DNA from: Linum tenue
Taxonomy: Eukaryota; Streptophyta; Magnoliopsida; Malpighiales; Linaceae
Length of the DNA: 64,000 nt
Reading direction: 5' to 3'
Assembly: GCA_946122785.1 (NCBI GenBank)
Contig: CAMGYJ010000008.1
Span: 62,044,877-62,108,876 of the forward strand
Shown: positions 1 through 10,657 of the stretch, piece after piece
How the letters are laid out: each line of letters starts with the position of its first letter
Position numbering within the stretch: position 1 is the first letter of the stretch
Translations under genes and position numbers: made by a program
The notes under the pieces: generated by a model
Told to the model about the DNA's origin: nothing
Seen by the model: only the letters and a program-made list of their open reading frames with translations
Databases searched by the model: none

Positions 1-227
1 TGGTTGGGTTGGTCGTACAAGTCGGTTGGATCCACCGGTCCTTGCTCGAGATAATACCTTTGGTTGTATATATCGACGTCCTCCCCAACCTACGAGAAAA
101 TAACTAGGTTAGTACATAGTTTAATTAAAAAACTTATAACAACAATAAAAATTAAACCAGAATGATGAGTACATACCGCTTGAAATTCATCGACATAAAC
201 TCCTTCTCCTTGCCACCAATCGGCCAT
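1..227 (-). CDS. 5' end of transposon-type gene, possibly plant-mobile-domain related (partial)
   Basis: Two coding blocks read on the minus strand. The first is 227 to 177, starting at an ATG and giving MADWWQGEGVYVDEFQA before a GT donor. After an intron ending in AG, the frame reopens at 89 and runs off the window edge (VGEDVDIYNQ..., then LEQGPVDPTDLYDQ). The phase fits (51 nt, whole codons). The pattern GPxDxSxLYDQ resembles the N-terminus of plant-mobile-domain proteins annotated as phosphatase 7 long-form homologs, which are often carried by transposons. That match is from memory and weak, because only about 47 residues are visible. No function is assigned. Confidence 0.35.
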
Positions 228-503
228 TTTTTCGGCGTAATTCGGACAGAGCTTCGGCTCGGCTCGGCGGGTTTTTTAGGAAAAAACCTAAGAAATATTT
301 TCTGATGGCAGATCGGACTTAGCCGCAACCAACAAACTTTTATTTCCTAGGCTTTTGGGAGGGGAGGGTTTAGAGAGATGAATTTCTAGAGAGAGAAGGA
401 AGAAAGGGTTGTGTGGAGTGAAGAAACTCGAGGGGGAAGGGGGGTATTTATACCCAACAGATCGCACCCCTCAGGGGCGGTAGGGTAATTTTACCCCGTC
501 TAA

Positions 504-820
504 ATCGCATCTCCCCAGTGCGATCTCAGCGCCAAATCGCACTGCCCTGATGCGATCTCCGCGTCCCGAGGCGTTGAACGCTCGGTAAACGGACGCTCCA
601 CTTTTCCAGGCGAGAAATCGCACCTCGCCAGTGCGATCCAAAATAATCCGCGCGGATTGCTGACGTGGCTATGCTCCAGCCCGTTAGATCGCATCTCAAT
701 CGTGCGATCCGGAAGGTCGCTGGCGACCAAATATGGAACGCATCTTGGGGATGCGTTTTACATTAGAAATCGCATCTTAGGGGTGCGATTTATGATGAAA
801 ACGCACCTCTAAGGTGCGTT
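504..820. repeat. Cluster of seven 21-bp palindromic units
   Basis: Seven units of exactly 21 bp start at 504, 536, 617, 688, 737, 769 and 800. Each has 7-bp arms and a 7-bp centre, of the form ATCGCA...TGCGAT or AACGCA...TGCGTT. Arms are conserved and co-vary between units (ATCG with CGAT, AACG with CGTT), while centres differ. They lie upstream of the minus-strand gene at the window start. This could be a set of binding sites for a dimeric protein such as a transposase, or a promoter array. Confidence 0.75.
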
Positions 821-828
821 CCATTAAA

Positions 829-915
829 ATAGGTGCTAGTTTTGTAAGTATTTTTGGAAGGGTGCTAGTTTTGTAATTTTTTTTTTTTAAAGGGTGCTAT
901 TATTGGAAAAATCTC
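829..915 (+). repeat. Three imperfect copies of a GGGTGCTAGTTTTGTAA motif
   Basis: The motif GTGCTA followed by TTTTGTA or TATTGGA occurs three times in under 90 bp, with a poly-T run between copies 2 and 3. It directly follows the palindrome cluster and probably belongs to the same element. Confidence 0.5.
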
Positions 916-1180
916 CAAGATTCTAGTCTTCTTTTTTTGCTATTAGTTTTGTCTTACTAGGTTTATGGCTTTATGCGTTTGATGAGTGGTGTTTTTTCAT
1001 TAGTTGGTACTTTTTTTATTATCTATTATTGGTTTTTAAAGGTCTCGTCGTTTTACTTCTTTTACATTTGCCTATTTTCATATGATATGGGGATTAATAC
1101 ATGGGTAGTTTGATTTTGGTAATAATTTGGTTGAGATTGTTACCATACTTGTATTGTTCACAATGTATTATATTTTTGAA

Positions 1181-1307
1181 TTTTCTGCACATATAATATA
1201 AGATTGTTTGTTTGATGTGACACAAACTACCACTCAAATGAGGAACATCGTTAAAACCAAATTATTACTGGTTTACCTTATTTTCTGCACATATAATATA
1301 AGATTGT
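1181..1307 (+). repeat. 28-bp direct repeat pair
   Basis: A perfect 28-bp sequence (ATTTTCTGCACATATAATAT... ending GATTGT) occurs at 1181-1208 and 1280-1307, 99 bp apart. The surrounding 916-1517 stretch is AT-rich and shows no coding potential that I can support. Confidence 0.7.
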
Positions 1308-1517
1308 CAAAACCAAACCGTTATATGAACCAATATAGTGAACGGTTCGCACTTTACTGGTTTACCTGGTGTTAGACCATTAACAAAACGGTAGCTAATA
1401 AACAAGAATATTAAGTACAATTTGAAAAATATAAACATATAATGTGATAAATTGAAAGTTTGATGACTAATTTAACTTATGTTTTAACATTGAGTACTAT
1501 AAAGCAATTTTCCTTTA

Positions 1518-3839
1518 GGGATAATATATTTGTCTGGCCATACTTTTCACAAATTTAACATCCTGGCCAATCCTTTAGGTAATTAACATCGTGGCCTGAA
1601 CTAATCGTATACTTTACTAATTTGGCCAAACCCGAGAGTTGACCGTTAATTCTAACGGTCAAGCCCTTTAACTAACGATCAACCCGCCATGTCAACGCCA
1701 ACTCAGCGTCTTTTAACATAAAATAGTCATATTTTCCACATAATCCCATTTAACTTTGTATTCTAACCGAAATTAAAAAAATAATAAAAAAACTAAAATT
1801 CTATCTTTCTTAGAGCAGAAGAGAATGCAAGGAAAATGAAACAAGAGAAGGCTGCTATGTTAGAAGACTTCACCAAGGTTTCAGAATTGAGTGCAACAAG
1901 TTGTCTCGAATTGCGAAAGATGAGGCATTGATTTGTCCCCTTCAAATGAGGATGACATTCTGCTTCTTCGGTGTACTCTTCTTAGTCGTGATTGTGCTTG
2001 TGTTTTCATTATTTATTATGTAGCACTATCTGTTTGTCATTGAAGTGCACCCTTGGAGGTTGACACTCTGCTGCTTTTGTGTACTCTTGCAGGAATTATT
2101 GTGTTTGTAATGGGTTATGGATGTTTGAACGATTTTAACAAAGTTAGCAGTCAATGTCCTAACAAATTCATATATCACCATCCAATATAAAACACGTCCT
2201 AGCATGTACAAAAGAGGATCATTCCTGCTAACAAGCTACCATAGTGTCGAAATAGGACAACCTAATAGAAAAGGAATGTGTGCTCTAAACTTCAGAGTTT
2301 TATGATCGCAATTGGGATCATAAAACAGGCTCTTGTCAACACTTGCAGCACCTTCATCTTCGGCTATGTTCCCTCTAACATGAGCAGAATCTTCCGAGCC
2401 CTTGTACTCTATCTCAATCGATCCTTCAACATTCACTTCTTCATCTACATTCCTTTGAACCTCATTGCCATCCAACTCCACAGTCTTACTAGCCTCGCCA
2501 ACTCTAACAGTAGCACTATCTTCATCACTTTCAAATAACTGGTCTACCTCATCTCTAGAACCATCAAACTCGGGTCTAAATGCTTGCCTCTTTCTTCCAA
2601 CCTCGGCTCTAATTGTATGATACTCCTCGTCTGATGTCTGAGCATCCTCATCTTCATCAAAGCGCACAAATTCAAGTACCCTTGAATTCTGTCCAGAATC
2701 ACTCGAGCCTTCAGGATCATGCCCATAATTGTCTCCCATAAAACCCAGCTCGCCACGATCCTTGGTTGCCTAAGGTAAACCCGTACCTCTCCATTGGCAG
2801 CCACTGGAAGCAATCCATTTACAACCTCTACATTCGATAAGATCTCGTGTAACCCGGTAGCCATGAGGTCAAGTACCAAATTCTCTCAACCGAGAGATAC
2901 TCCAAATCTTCAATCAAAGTCTTTGTCAACTCGAAATAGGACAACACATCATCATGAACTTTCACAAAGTCAACAGTTCCCCCAATGTATCGTGGTACAT
3001 TTGTTGACATATCCATAGCAATGCCATGATCGAAAATAAGATCAATCTTGTCGTCCATCCTACCAAAGACAAACACAAGTCCATTACTTTAATCCTTACT
3101 TCACTCACTGAACCCTAAAAAGACAAATCAGGAGTGTAATTTAATCCCAATTTCACCAAGTGAATGCTAAAAACCATGTCGAAAGCATTACTTTAATACC
3201 AAAACCCTAATCTTTGTCTACATGCTGGATTAAATTATAAAAGAAGGGAAGAGAAAGGTATTGCTTACGTTGGTGCTGCCAACACGATCTTGGCGTTGTG
3301 GTCCCTTACTTGTGTGGCCCCGTCGTCGTCGCTTTCACCCATTTTTTTCAATCGACAGAAGCAAGAACTGGGGGTGATAGCGACAACTCAAAATCTTCAA
3401 ATGGGTTCGGGGAGTAAAAGAGAACTGGATCAGAGTTTGAGGAGGGGACGAAATCGACAGCGACGACGGCTTTACTCGACCGGCCGCCGCTGCGACTTCA
3501 TTGCCGGATGGAGGAAATGGGTTCGTCGTAGGGGAAGGTGTTTGAAAATAAGTGGCTGGGGTGAAATGGTAGGGAATAGAAATGGTCCCGATAGCTCTCT
3601 TTTAGTTTTTTTTTTATTTTTGTTAAAATAAAAAGTTAAATAAGATTATGTGGAAAATCTTATTATTTTAAGTTAAAAGACGTTGAGTTGCCGATGACGT
3701 GGCGGTTGATCGTTAGTCAACTCTCGGGTTTTGCCAAATGAGTAAAGTATATGATTAGTTTAGGAGACGATGTTAATTACCTAAAGGATTGGCCAGGATG
3801 TTAAATTTGTGAAAAGTTCTAGACAAATATATTAACCCC
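1518..3839 (-). mobile_element. MULE (Mutator-like) element, internally deleted
   Basis: Terminal inverted repeats of about 200 bp face each other: 1518-1735 and 3655-3839 (outer ends GGGATAATATATTTGTCT and, inverted, GGGGTTAATATATTTGTCT). Both contain matching segments for CACAAATTTAACATCCTGGCCA and the Ser/Thr-like TTGACCGTTA region, with scattered mismatches. Flanks TTCCTTTA (left) and TGCCTTTA (right) could be a decayed 8-9 bp target duplication. The interior keeps only the N-terminal part of a MULE transposase on the minus strand, so the element is non-autonomous. Confidence 0.8.
2236..3064 (-). pseudogene. MULE transposase N-terminal fragment (PB1-like region and start of MuDR domain)
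   Basis: The minus strand begins with MDDKIDLIFDHGIAMDMSTN and continues with PRYIGGTVDFVKV, the PB1-like N-terminal region common in plant MULE transposases. The reading shifts frame at least twice (near 2830 and 2740). An acidic linker follows (EFVRFDEDEDAQTSDEE), then FYDPNCDHKTLKFR, which is where the MuDR N-terminal domain normally starts. The frame ends at 2236, so the SWIM zinc finger and the DDE transposase core are absent. The piece is about 270 residues against usually more than 600 for the family. Frameshifts plus truncation make this a pseudogene. Confidence 0.75.
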
Positions 3840-4453
3840 TGCCTTTAATATATATATTTAGAAAGAAACCCTAATACCTCAACCCCACCCCTTCATCTTT
3901 CTCCGCCGCTTTCCACTTTTCACAGAAGAAAAATCTATTTCTCTCCCACCCTTCCCCTCTACCTCTCCCTCACGTACCCAAATCTTCCCTCTCTAACTCA
4001 AACTCTCACTTCTCTCTCTCACAATCTCACGATCCCTTTCCTTCTCTCGATCTCGCTCTTCCAATTATCAAACCCTCTCTTTCACGCTCTCTCTCTCTCT
4101 CTCTCCATCCCTCCTCTTTCTATTTCAATTTTGAGTTTTCAAATTTTAAGTCGAGAATCCTAACCACAGGGCGACAACGCGGCCAGATTCATTTTTATTC
4201 GGCTGGTGGAATGGTGAAAACCGTTGGGACGATTTGAACGACTCGAGCGGTTAACCGTTCAAACCGTTCACCAACCGACCAGTTCACCCATTGCGCCTTT
4301 TTGACTGTTTCGAGTTGGGCTGATGGTTGGGTCCTGCTTTACCGGTACGAACGACCGGATTGACTCGGTTTTAACAACACTGTTAATGAGTTTGTTTGGT
4401 TGAAATTATTGTTTTTATTTTCGTTCCAACTATACTCCTAACTTTTTGTATTT
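3840..4453. other. Non-coding stretch with pyrimidine-rich and (CT)n tract
   Basis: The segment is rich in C and T, with a CT dinucleotide run near 4087-4106. It looks like a plant 5' leader, but no gene follows it: the copia element is inserted immediately downstream. No ORF is supported. Confidence 0.4.
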
Positions 4454-4458
4454 GTTAC

Positions 4459-4783
4459 TAAAAGATGAGTTGTATCTCGTTTTTCATTTTCTTGTACATA
4501 TTATTTTGGGCTTGAGACTTATTGGTGATTGGGCTTTATTTGTGACCCATGCAGGCATGGAGAGGATTGGCCGAGTGAGTCACGCCTCTCTCCTAGGATT
4601 CGGATGTAGGAGGGTGTTTATATAGGTCTTTGCTGTAACAATGGCGGCTAAGAGAGACAGTTCTGAATAGTGGATTTGAGCTCGAAGAGTCGCAACTCTT
4701 ATGTGGATTAGTCTTGGTTCCAAGAATACCATGTAAATCGGTTTGCCTATTTGTTCCTTTTCGTTATCTGTGATTGTCTTTTA
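4459..4783 (+). repeat. 5' LTR of copia element
   Basis: It aligns with 9025-9357 from GATGAGTTGTATC onward. The first bases are TAAAAGATGAG where the 3' LTR has TGTTAGATGAG, so the canonical TG terminus is lost. A TATA-like TTTATATAGG sits near 4617. It ends in GTCTTTTA just before the primer site. Confidence 0.88.
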
Positions 4784-4791
4784 TGGTATCA
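4784..4791 (+). other. Primer-binding site (tRNA-iMet type)
   Basis: TGGTATCA directly follows the 5' LTR. This is the core complementary to the 3' end of initiator methionine tRNA used by plant copia elements. The next bases diverge from the longer consensus. Confidence 0.8.
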
Positions 4792-4803
4792 TAGTCTACT
4801 ACA

Positions 4804-5925
4804 ATGGAACCCGAGAAACTGTATGTTCACCTCACTTCCACCAACTATGCATTGCGGGATTTTTAGTTCAGAGTTTTTGTCCAGGGTCGTGGTCTCTTTG
4901 TAGTACTTGATGGAACAATTCGAAACCATCCGAAACAGCCGCCGCTCATGTTATATCTTAGTGGAATCATAATGATGCGAGAATAAGATCTTGGCTACTT
5001 TGATCAGTCGATGCTTCGACCTGTTTAAGCCTTCGTTTGTTTTCGACGACTAATCACATGTGGAAGCATCTAGGTTCTACATATTCGATCGTGAGCACAG
5101 TACGACAATTTGAGATTCAACTTTTATTGGCCCGCTTGGAACAAGCTTATCGCTCCATTACTGCATACTTTAACCTTACTCAAGAGCTCTGGACTGAGCA
5201 AGACCTTGTTACAGCAGCCCTTCGCCCTCAAACTGTCATCGAAGAAGCTTTGTAGGAGAGGCAATATACTCACCTCCTTCACTTCCTAGTGAGATTATGA
5301 CCAGAATTTGAATTTGTTCGATCGTTTTTGTTAAACAAGGATACACTGAGTTTTGATGGGATTTTACGCTTAGAAGAGACCAGGCTGCGAACTCAGTCCC
5401 AGCTTGATATTCGTACGGGAGAAGGGGAGGTCGTGATCGTCGCTTCTGCTACTGATTCATCTGCCTATACGGTAAATCAACCTCAATTTCAATAGTGTAT
5501 TCCTGTTTATGAACTTATTTGTCACCATTGTAGTGAGAAGGGTCATCTATAGAAACATTGTCGACGTCGTAACTACTGTGTTTATTGTAAACGTCCTGGA
5601 CATATTATCTTGGACTGCCAGAGTAGACAACACAATGAAGTGAGGTATGGTTCTAGTTCTGGTGGGTCGTGGCTTGTTGAAGGCTCGCTCGCTGCCGGAA
5701 GCAATGGCAACATGGCTGGAAAGAATTGGAACTCAGGTTCATCAGCTGTTGGGGCGCGTGGTGGTAATCACCCAGCTCGGTCGGACTTCGTTAATATTAC
5801 ACCTGTTGTTGCTGGTGCCAACAGTAGCTTTAACTTGTCCGCAGCTGCAGTAGAGGATTTGGTTAATGCGGCTCTTCAAAAATCACTTCTTACAGATATC
5901 AGTGCCACATGTGCAACACTTTAGG
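4804..5925 (+). pseudogene. copia gag remnant
   Basis: The frame starts at ATG 4804 (MEPEKLYVHLTSTNYALRDF) and hits stops and frameshifts throughout. Readable pieces include a gag core around 5037-5255 and zinc-knuckle-like remains around 5522-5625 (CHHCSEKGHL, then CVYCKRPGHIILDC). A Ser/Gly/Asn-rich tail reads to about 5924. Gag would form the particle and bind RNA, but this copy cannot make an intact protein. Confidence 0.75.
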
Positions 5926-8900
5926 GCTCAGGTAAGACCTCTCCTTGGCTTTTAGAATCCACGTGCTTCAATCATATGATGTATAACAAAGTCAACCATA
6001 AGAATTGGGTGTCCGCTAACAATATTGCTCTTCAAGTGGCCAATGGTGAGAAATTGGTCGTGAATGGGATTGGTTCTGTAGAGGATTCAAAGCTATCTTT
6101 ATATCAGACTTTGCATATTTCTGAGCTTGTTCCTAACCTAGTTTTAGTCGAACAACTTACTAAAACAGGTTGTTATGTGTTTTTTGCACCTTCTGGTTGT
6201 GTCATATAGGATTTGAAGACATGGAGGAAGATCGGAAGGGGGAGTAAACGAGGGAGAGTCTTTCACCTGGAGGAGCTTCATCATCATTCAGGCTCGTCTG
6301 TAGGTCTCTATTGCCTAGTAGTTCTTCGCCTTTCAGTTTTTCGAGACAGTCTGACAATTTGTGTAGTCTTTGGCATTCGCTGTTAGGTCACCCTAATAAT
6401 GATCATCTTGCAATGATGTTTACACAGTCTTTGCTCGGAAAAAATACTATTGGTTTTCCTTCCAAACATTAGTATACTAGTTGTGTTTACGCTAAAACAG
6501 TTAGTTCTTCTTTTCCCTTGAGTACCACTATCATTAGTGAGCCCTTTCATATCATTCACTCTAATCTCTGGGGTCCTGCATCTGTTACTTCTCTATGTGG
6601 CTATCGTTGTTTTGTTTTTTTATTGACCATGCCACCTGTTTTACCTGGATTTATTTCCTTTGTTTGAAGTCCGAGCTTCGTTCTGTGGCTATTGAGTTTT
6701 TAAAAATGATTCAGACTCAGTTTGGTCGTCTAGTAAAAATTGTTCGGTCTGTTCTTAGGGGTGAGTTTAGCTCTATTCCTCTACATGATGTCTATCGTTC
6801 CATTGTGTTCTAAGCCAAATGTCATCTCCCGTCGTTTCACAACAAAAGGGTCTTGTGGAACGAAAGAATCGTCATGTCGCTGAACTTACGTGTGCTCTTC
6901 TTCTTGGCTCTCATGTTCCTGGCCGTTTTTGGCCCGAGGCTGCATCTTGCTTGACCAATTATCAAATCACTTCTGTTCTGCGTTATTCAAGTCCCTATTT
7001 TGCTCTCTATTCTCGAAATCATGATTATTCGCGTCTTAGAGTCTTTGGGTGTCTCTGCTTTGTTCTTCTTCCAAAGCGTGAGCATACTAAGTTGCCATGT
7101 AAGACTGCTAGGTGTGTTTTCTTGGGGTACAGTGATGTGCATAAGGGATACTTGTGTTATGATCCTACCTTACACCGTATGCGCATTGCTATCACAGTCG
7201 TGTTTTTTGAGCATCTCATGTATTTTTCCTCTAAGTCCACCACCGATCCCTTCCCATTTCCTGATACGTCGTTACCGATGTTTGCTGATGTCGATGGTGA
7301 TTCTCTCACTCTCCCTCCTAGAGAACCGCACACTCCCACACTCCATCATAATCTCCCTCCCATTGACTCCCCTTCACCAGTCACGGCTAGCTCACCCAGC
7401 TTAACGTCTTCCACCTCTAGTTCATCAAAGTCGTCTTCTTCATCACCTGATCGTTCCCCATCACCATCCCTGGATGATCCTCCACCTCCTCGTCGTTCCC
7501 TTCGTACGACACAAGGTATCCCACCTCTTCATTTCCAGGACTATGCAGGTTACAACGTAGAATCTTTGGTTGTGCCCACTTTCTATAACCAAGCTAAGGG
7601 CGACCCAAAGTGGGAACAAGCAATGATTCGGGAACTTGCGGCTCTTCATGAGAATAACACCTGGACATTAGTCCCTTGTCCTCCACATTTGACTTTAGTG
7701 GTTGGCTGTCGGTGGGTGTACACCATTAAGAGGAACCCCGATGGTATAGTAGATCGCTACAAGGCTCTCCTGGTTGCACAAGGTTTTATACAAGAGTTGG
7801 GCGTTGACTATAATGAAACCTTTGCGCCGGTCGTGAAGATGTCTACTGTTTGTACTTTACTTGCAGTCGCTGCTCAGCAGGACTGGCCAGTTTATCATAT
7901 GGACATTAAGAATGCTTTTCTCTATGGGGACTTGGAAGAAGACATATATATGGAGCTTCCTCTGGGTTAAACTTTGGGTACTTCTGATCAGGTATGCAAA
8001 CTTCAGAGATCTTTGTACGGTCTTAAACAAGCACCCAGAGCATGATTTGAGAAGTTTCAGTATACTATTACTGGTTTGGGATTTCAGTATCCGTCCTTGT
8101 TTACTCGTTCTAATTCTGACGGGATTGTTGCACTATTAATGTATGTTGATAATATGATCATCACAGGGACTTATTCTTATGGCATTCAGTGTCTTAAGGA
8201 TGGCCTCCATGCTTCCTTCAGTTAAACCGACCTCGGTGATCTCTCTTATTTTCTTGATCTCGAGGTTCTTCGTAGTTCTTGAGGTATTTTGCTCAGTCAT
8301 CGTAAGTATATCTCTGATCTACTCGAGGATCATCATTTTACCGATTGTAAACCAGTTTCTAATCTAATGGAACTTAATCTTCCTCTTGGTCGTGATTATG
8401 GTGAGCAGCCTGTTGACGGATCTTCCTATTGGAATATTGTGGGTAGTCTGATTTATCTGTCTGCTACCCGGCCTGACATATTTTATCTTGTTCAGCTGGT
8501 TATTCAGTTTATGTCAGCTCTGCGTACTGATCATCTTGCTGCATTTCATCATATTCTCTGATTCTAACTTTGCTGGTTGTGTGATAATCGTCGTTCTACT
8601 TCTGGTTGGTGTGTTCAGTATGGGGGTAGCGTTTATTTCCTGGCGGTGCAAGAAGCAAGACAACGTCTCTAAATCGTCTACTGAGGAGTATCGCTCCATG
8701 TCTCATGTTGCCTCTAAGCTTGTCTAGCTTCGTCGACTCTAGGCCGATTTTGGCATTGTATGTCTGATTCCTATGGAACTTTTTGTTGATAACACGAGCT
8801 CTATCCGTATTGTCGTTAATCCTATCTTACATGATCGTACTAAGCATACTGAGATTCACATCCATTGCATCAGAGATTTGGTTCATGATGGCGAGATCAC

Positions 8901-9027
8901 TTTGCATTACCTTCGCACAGAAGAGCAGGTTGCGGATATCCTGACGAAAGCTTTTCCCTCGAGTCGTCATTGGTACTTGTCAAGCAAATTGATGCTATCT
9001 GCTCTGCATCAATTTGAGGGAGGATGT
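5926..9027 (+). pseudogene. copia pol remnant (protease, integrase, reverse transcriptase, RNase H)
   Basis: Integrase pieces start near 6365 (LWHSLLGHPNNDHLAM, the HHCC region) and resume at 6819-7300 (QQKGLVERKNRHVAELTCAL, then RVFGCLCFVLLPKREHTK). A Ser/Pro-rich linker follows. Reverse transcriptase begins about 7600 and reaches MDIKNAFLYGDLEEDIYMEL before a stop at 7968. Later RT pieces continue in shifted frames, with the catalytic box reading MYVDNMIIT near 8140 (Asn in place of the second Asp). RNase H is readable from about 8570 and at 8773-9030 (EEQVADILTKAFP). At least four stops or frameshifts and the altered catalytic box show that it is dead. Confidence 0.85.
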
Positions 9028-9357
9028 TAGATGAGTTGTATCTTGTTTTTCATTTTCTTGTACATATTATTTTGGGCTTGAGACTTGTTGGTGATTGGGC
9101 TTTATTTTTGACCCATGCAACCCATGTATGGAGAGGATTGGCCGAGTGAGTCACGTTTCTCTCCTAGGGTTCCGCTGTAGGAGGGTGTTTATATAGATCT
9201 TTGCTGTAATAATGGTGGCTAAGAGAGACACCTCTGAATAGTGAATTTGAGCTCGAAGAGTCCTAACTCTATCTTGGATTAGTTCTTGAATTCCAGGGAT
9301 ACCACGTAAATTGGTTTGTCTGTGTGTTTCCTTTCCGTTATTAGTGATCGTCTTTCA
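9025..9357 (+). repeat. 3' LTR of copia element
   Basis: It starts TGTTAGATGAG after the purine tract and ends GTCTTTCA before the target duplication GTTAC. It is 333 bp, 8 bp longer than the 5' LTR. Confidence 0.88.
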
Positions 9358-9362
9358 GTTAC

Positions 9363-10657
9363 TTTCTTATATTTGACAACAAAGGTTAAAAGTTATACTT
9401 CATCGTAAAAGTAATATACTTTATTCTATAATAACTATCACAAAGACTAAACAATCTAAATTACAATATACCAATATCCTTAATTACATGTATAGTATTT
9501 TACATGTATAGTTTGCAATGCATCGATTTTTAACTATCACCAAAATCAAATAAATTAAGTGTGTGCTTGACCACGATCAACAATAATGTCAAATTATAAG
9601 AATTGCAACTTCATTACTACTTAGAAGATCATATTTAGAACCATCTTATCTTAGATTTGCCATAAGTTTTTAACTTCATAAGCTATCTAAATGTTAGGCG
9701 ACATATTGAAATTGTCTAACATTTCCTTCAACCTAGTGACAACAACTTCACGTAGAGAATTCAAATTATCACGCGTCATGATTGAATGATGTCGACATAC
9801 AACCTAGTTCTCTCTTTGATGAACATATAACTTAGCAAACTTAGGAGTTGAATTTTCTGTATCATAGATTGTCCAATCGATGACAAAATTTTCAGCAAAT
9901 TAAAGTATGTATAACCTACGTTCATCGTTTAAACTGTGGTCGATCTTACTTCCCATAGGACTAAATCTGAAGATATAATTATGTATCTTAATAGAATCTT
10001 GAAAATGCTTTGTAACGTTGCTATTTTACTCTAATAAAATCTTAATAGACTTTCTTTTGTTTACAACAAAGTGAAGCCATGAGAGCGATATAATTTTTTG
10101 TTTGGGATTTACATTTCATTTTGACAAAACTTCAGCATAATAGTGACATTTACTTGAAAGAGAGCGTAGAGTGAAAGATTGACATGTTTGGTAAATAAGC
10201 ATTCAAGAAATAAATATGTTAGATTAACAAAAGGATTAGGCAGTTGCATATGATGAGGAACTAATCACGGTGTTGTTGCAGTCCTACACCGTCAAACTAT
10301 ACAATTATAGTTTGACATTACATTTAACCTTTTATCAATGATATTTATAGTTCGACATTACATTTAACCTTTTATCAATGATGTGAAAACAAAATATTAG
10401 TTATAAAGACAATTTACCTCCACTTCACAATACTCCAATATTAATTAATAATCAACTATCCAAGAAAAAGGGTAGTGGCGACAAATGTATGTTCCTCCTT
10501 GTATCTATATTATCCATAATCATGAAAACTATAGAGGCTTGAGTTTCCTCTTCACATCATGCAACTAAGTTTCCTCATAGATATCATGATAAAAACATCA
10601 CACGATTTAGCTAGAGGTAAGCATAAATTAATTGACGTATTTTGTTTGGAAATGAAG
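9363..10657. other. AT-rich stretch without a supported gene; small tandem duplication
   Basis: No frame longer than about 60 residues with family resemblance was seen on either strand. A segment of about 38 bp (AGTTTGACATTACATTTAAC...) is duplicated in tandem around 10309-10383. Confidence 0.4.

Larger units (their letters stand above)
4459..9357 (+). mobile_element. Complete Ty1/copia LTR retrotransposon (defective)
   Basis: Direct LTRs lie at 4459-4783 and 9025-9357. The flanking 5-bp duplication GTTAC is found at 4454-4458 and 9358-9362, which fixes both ends. A primer-binding site follows the 5' LTR and a purine tract (GAGGGAGGA) precedes the 3' LTR. Gene order is gag, integrase, reverse transcriptase, RNase H, which defines the copia superfamily. 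Many stops and frameshifts break the polyprotein, and the LTRs differ by many substitutions and small indels, so this is an old insertion. Confidence 0.93.

Noticed and set aside
500..730. 76-codon minus-strand frame over the palindrome cluster
   Set aside because: It is an artefact of the repeated CGCA/TGCG units and has no family resemblance.
3290..3631. 113-codon plus-strand frame in the right half of the MULE
   Set aside because: It overlaps the right inverted repeat, is Arg-rich with no motif, and lies antisense to the element's leader. It is treated as a chance frame.
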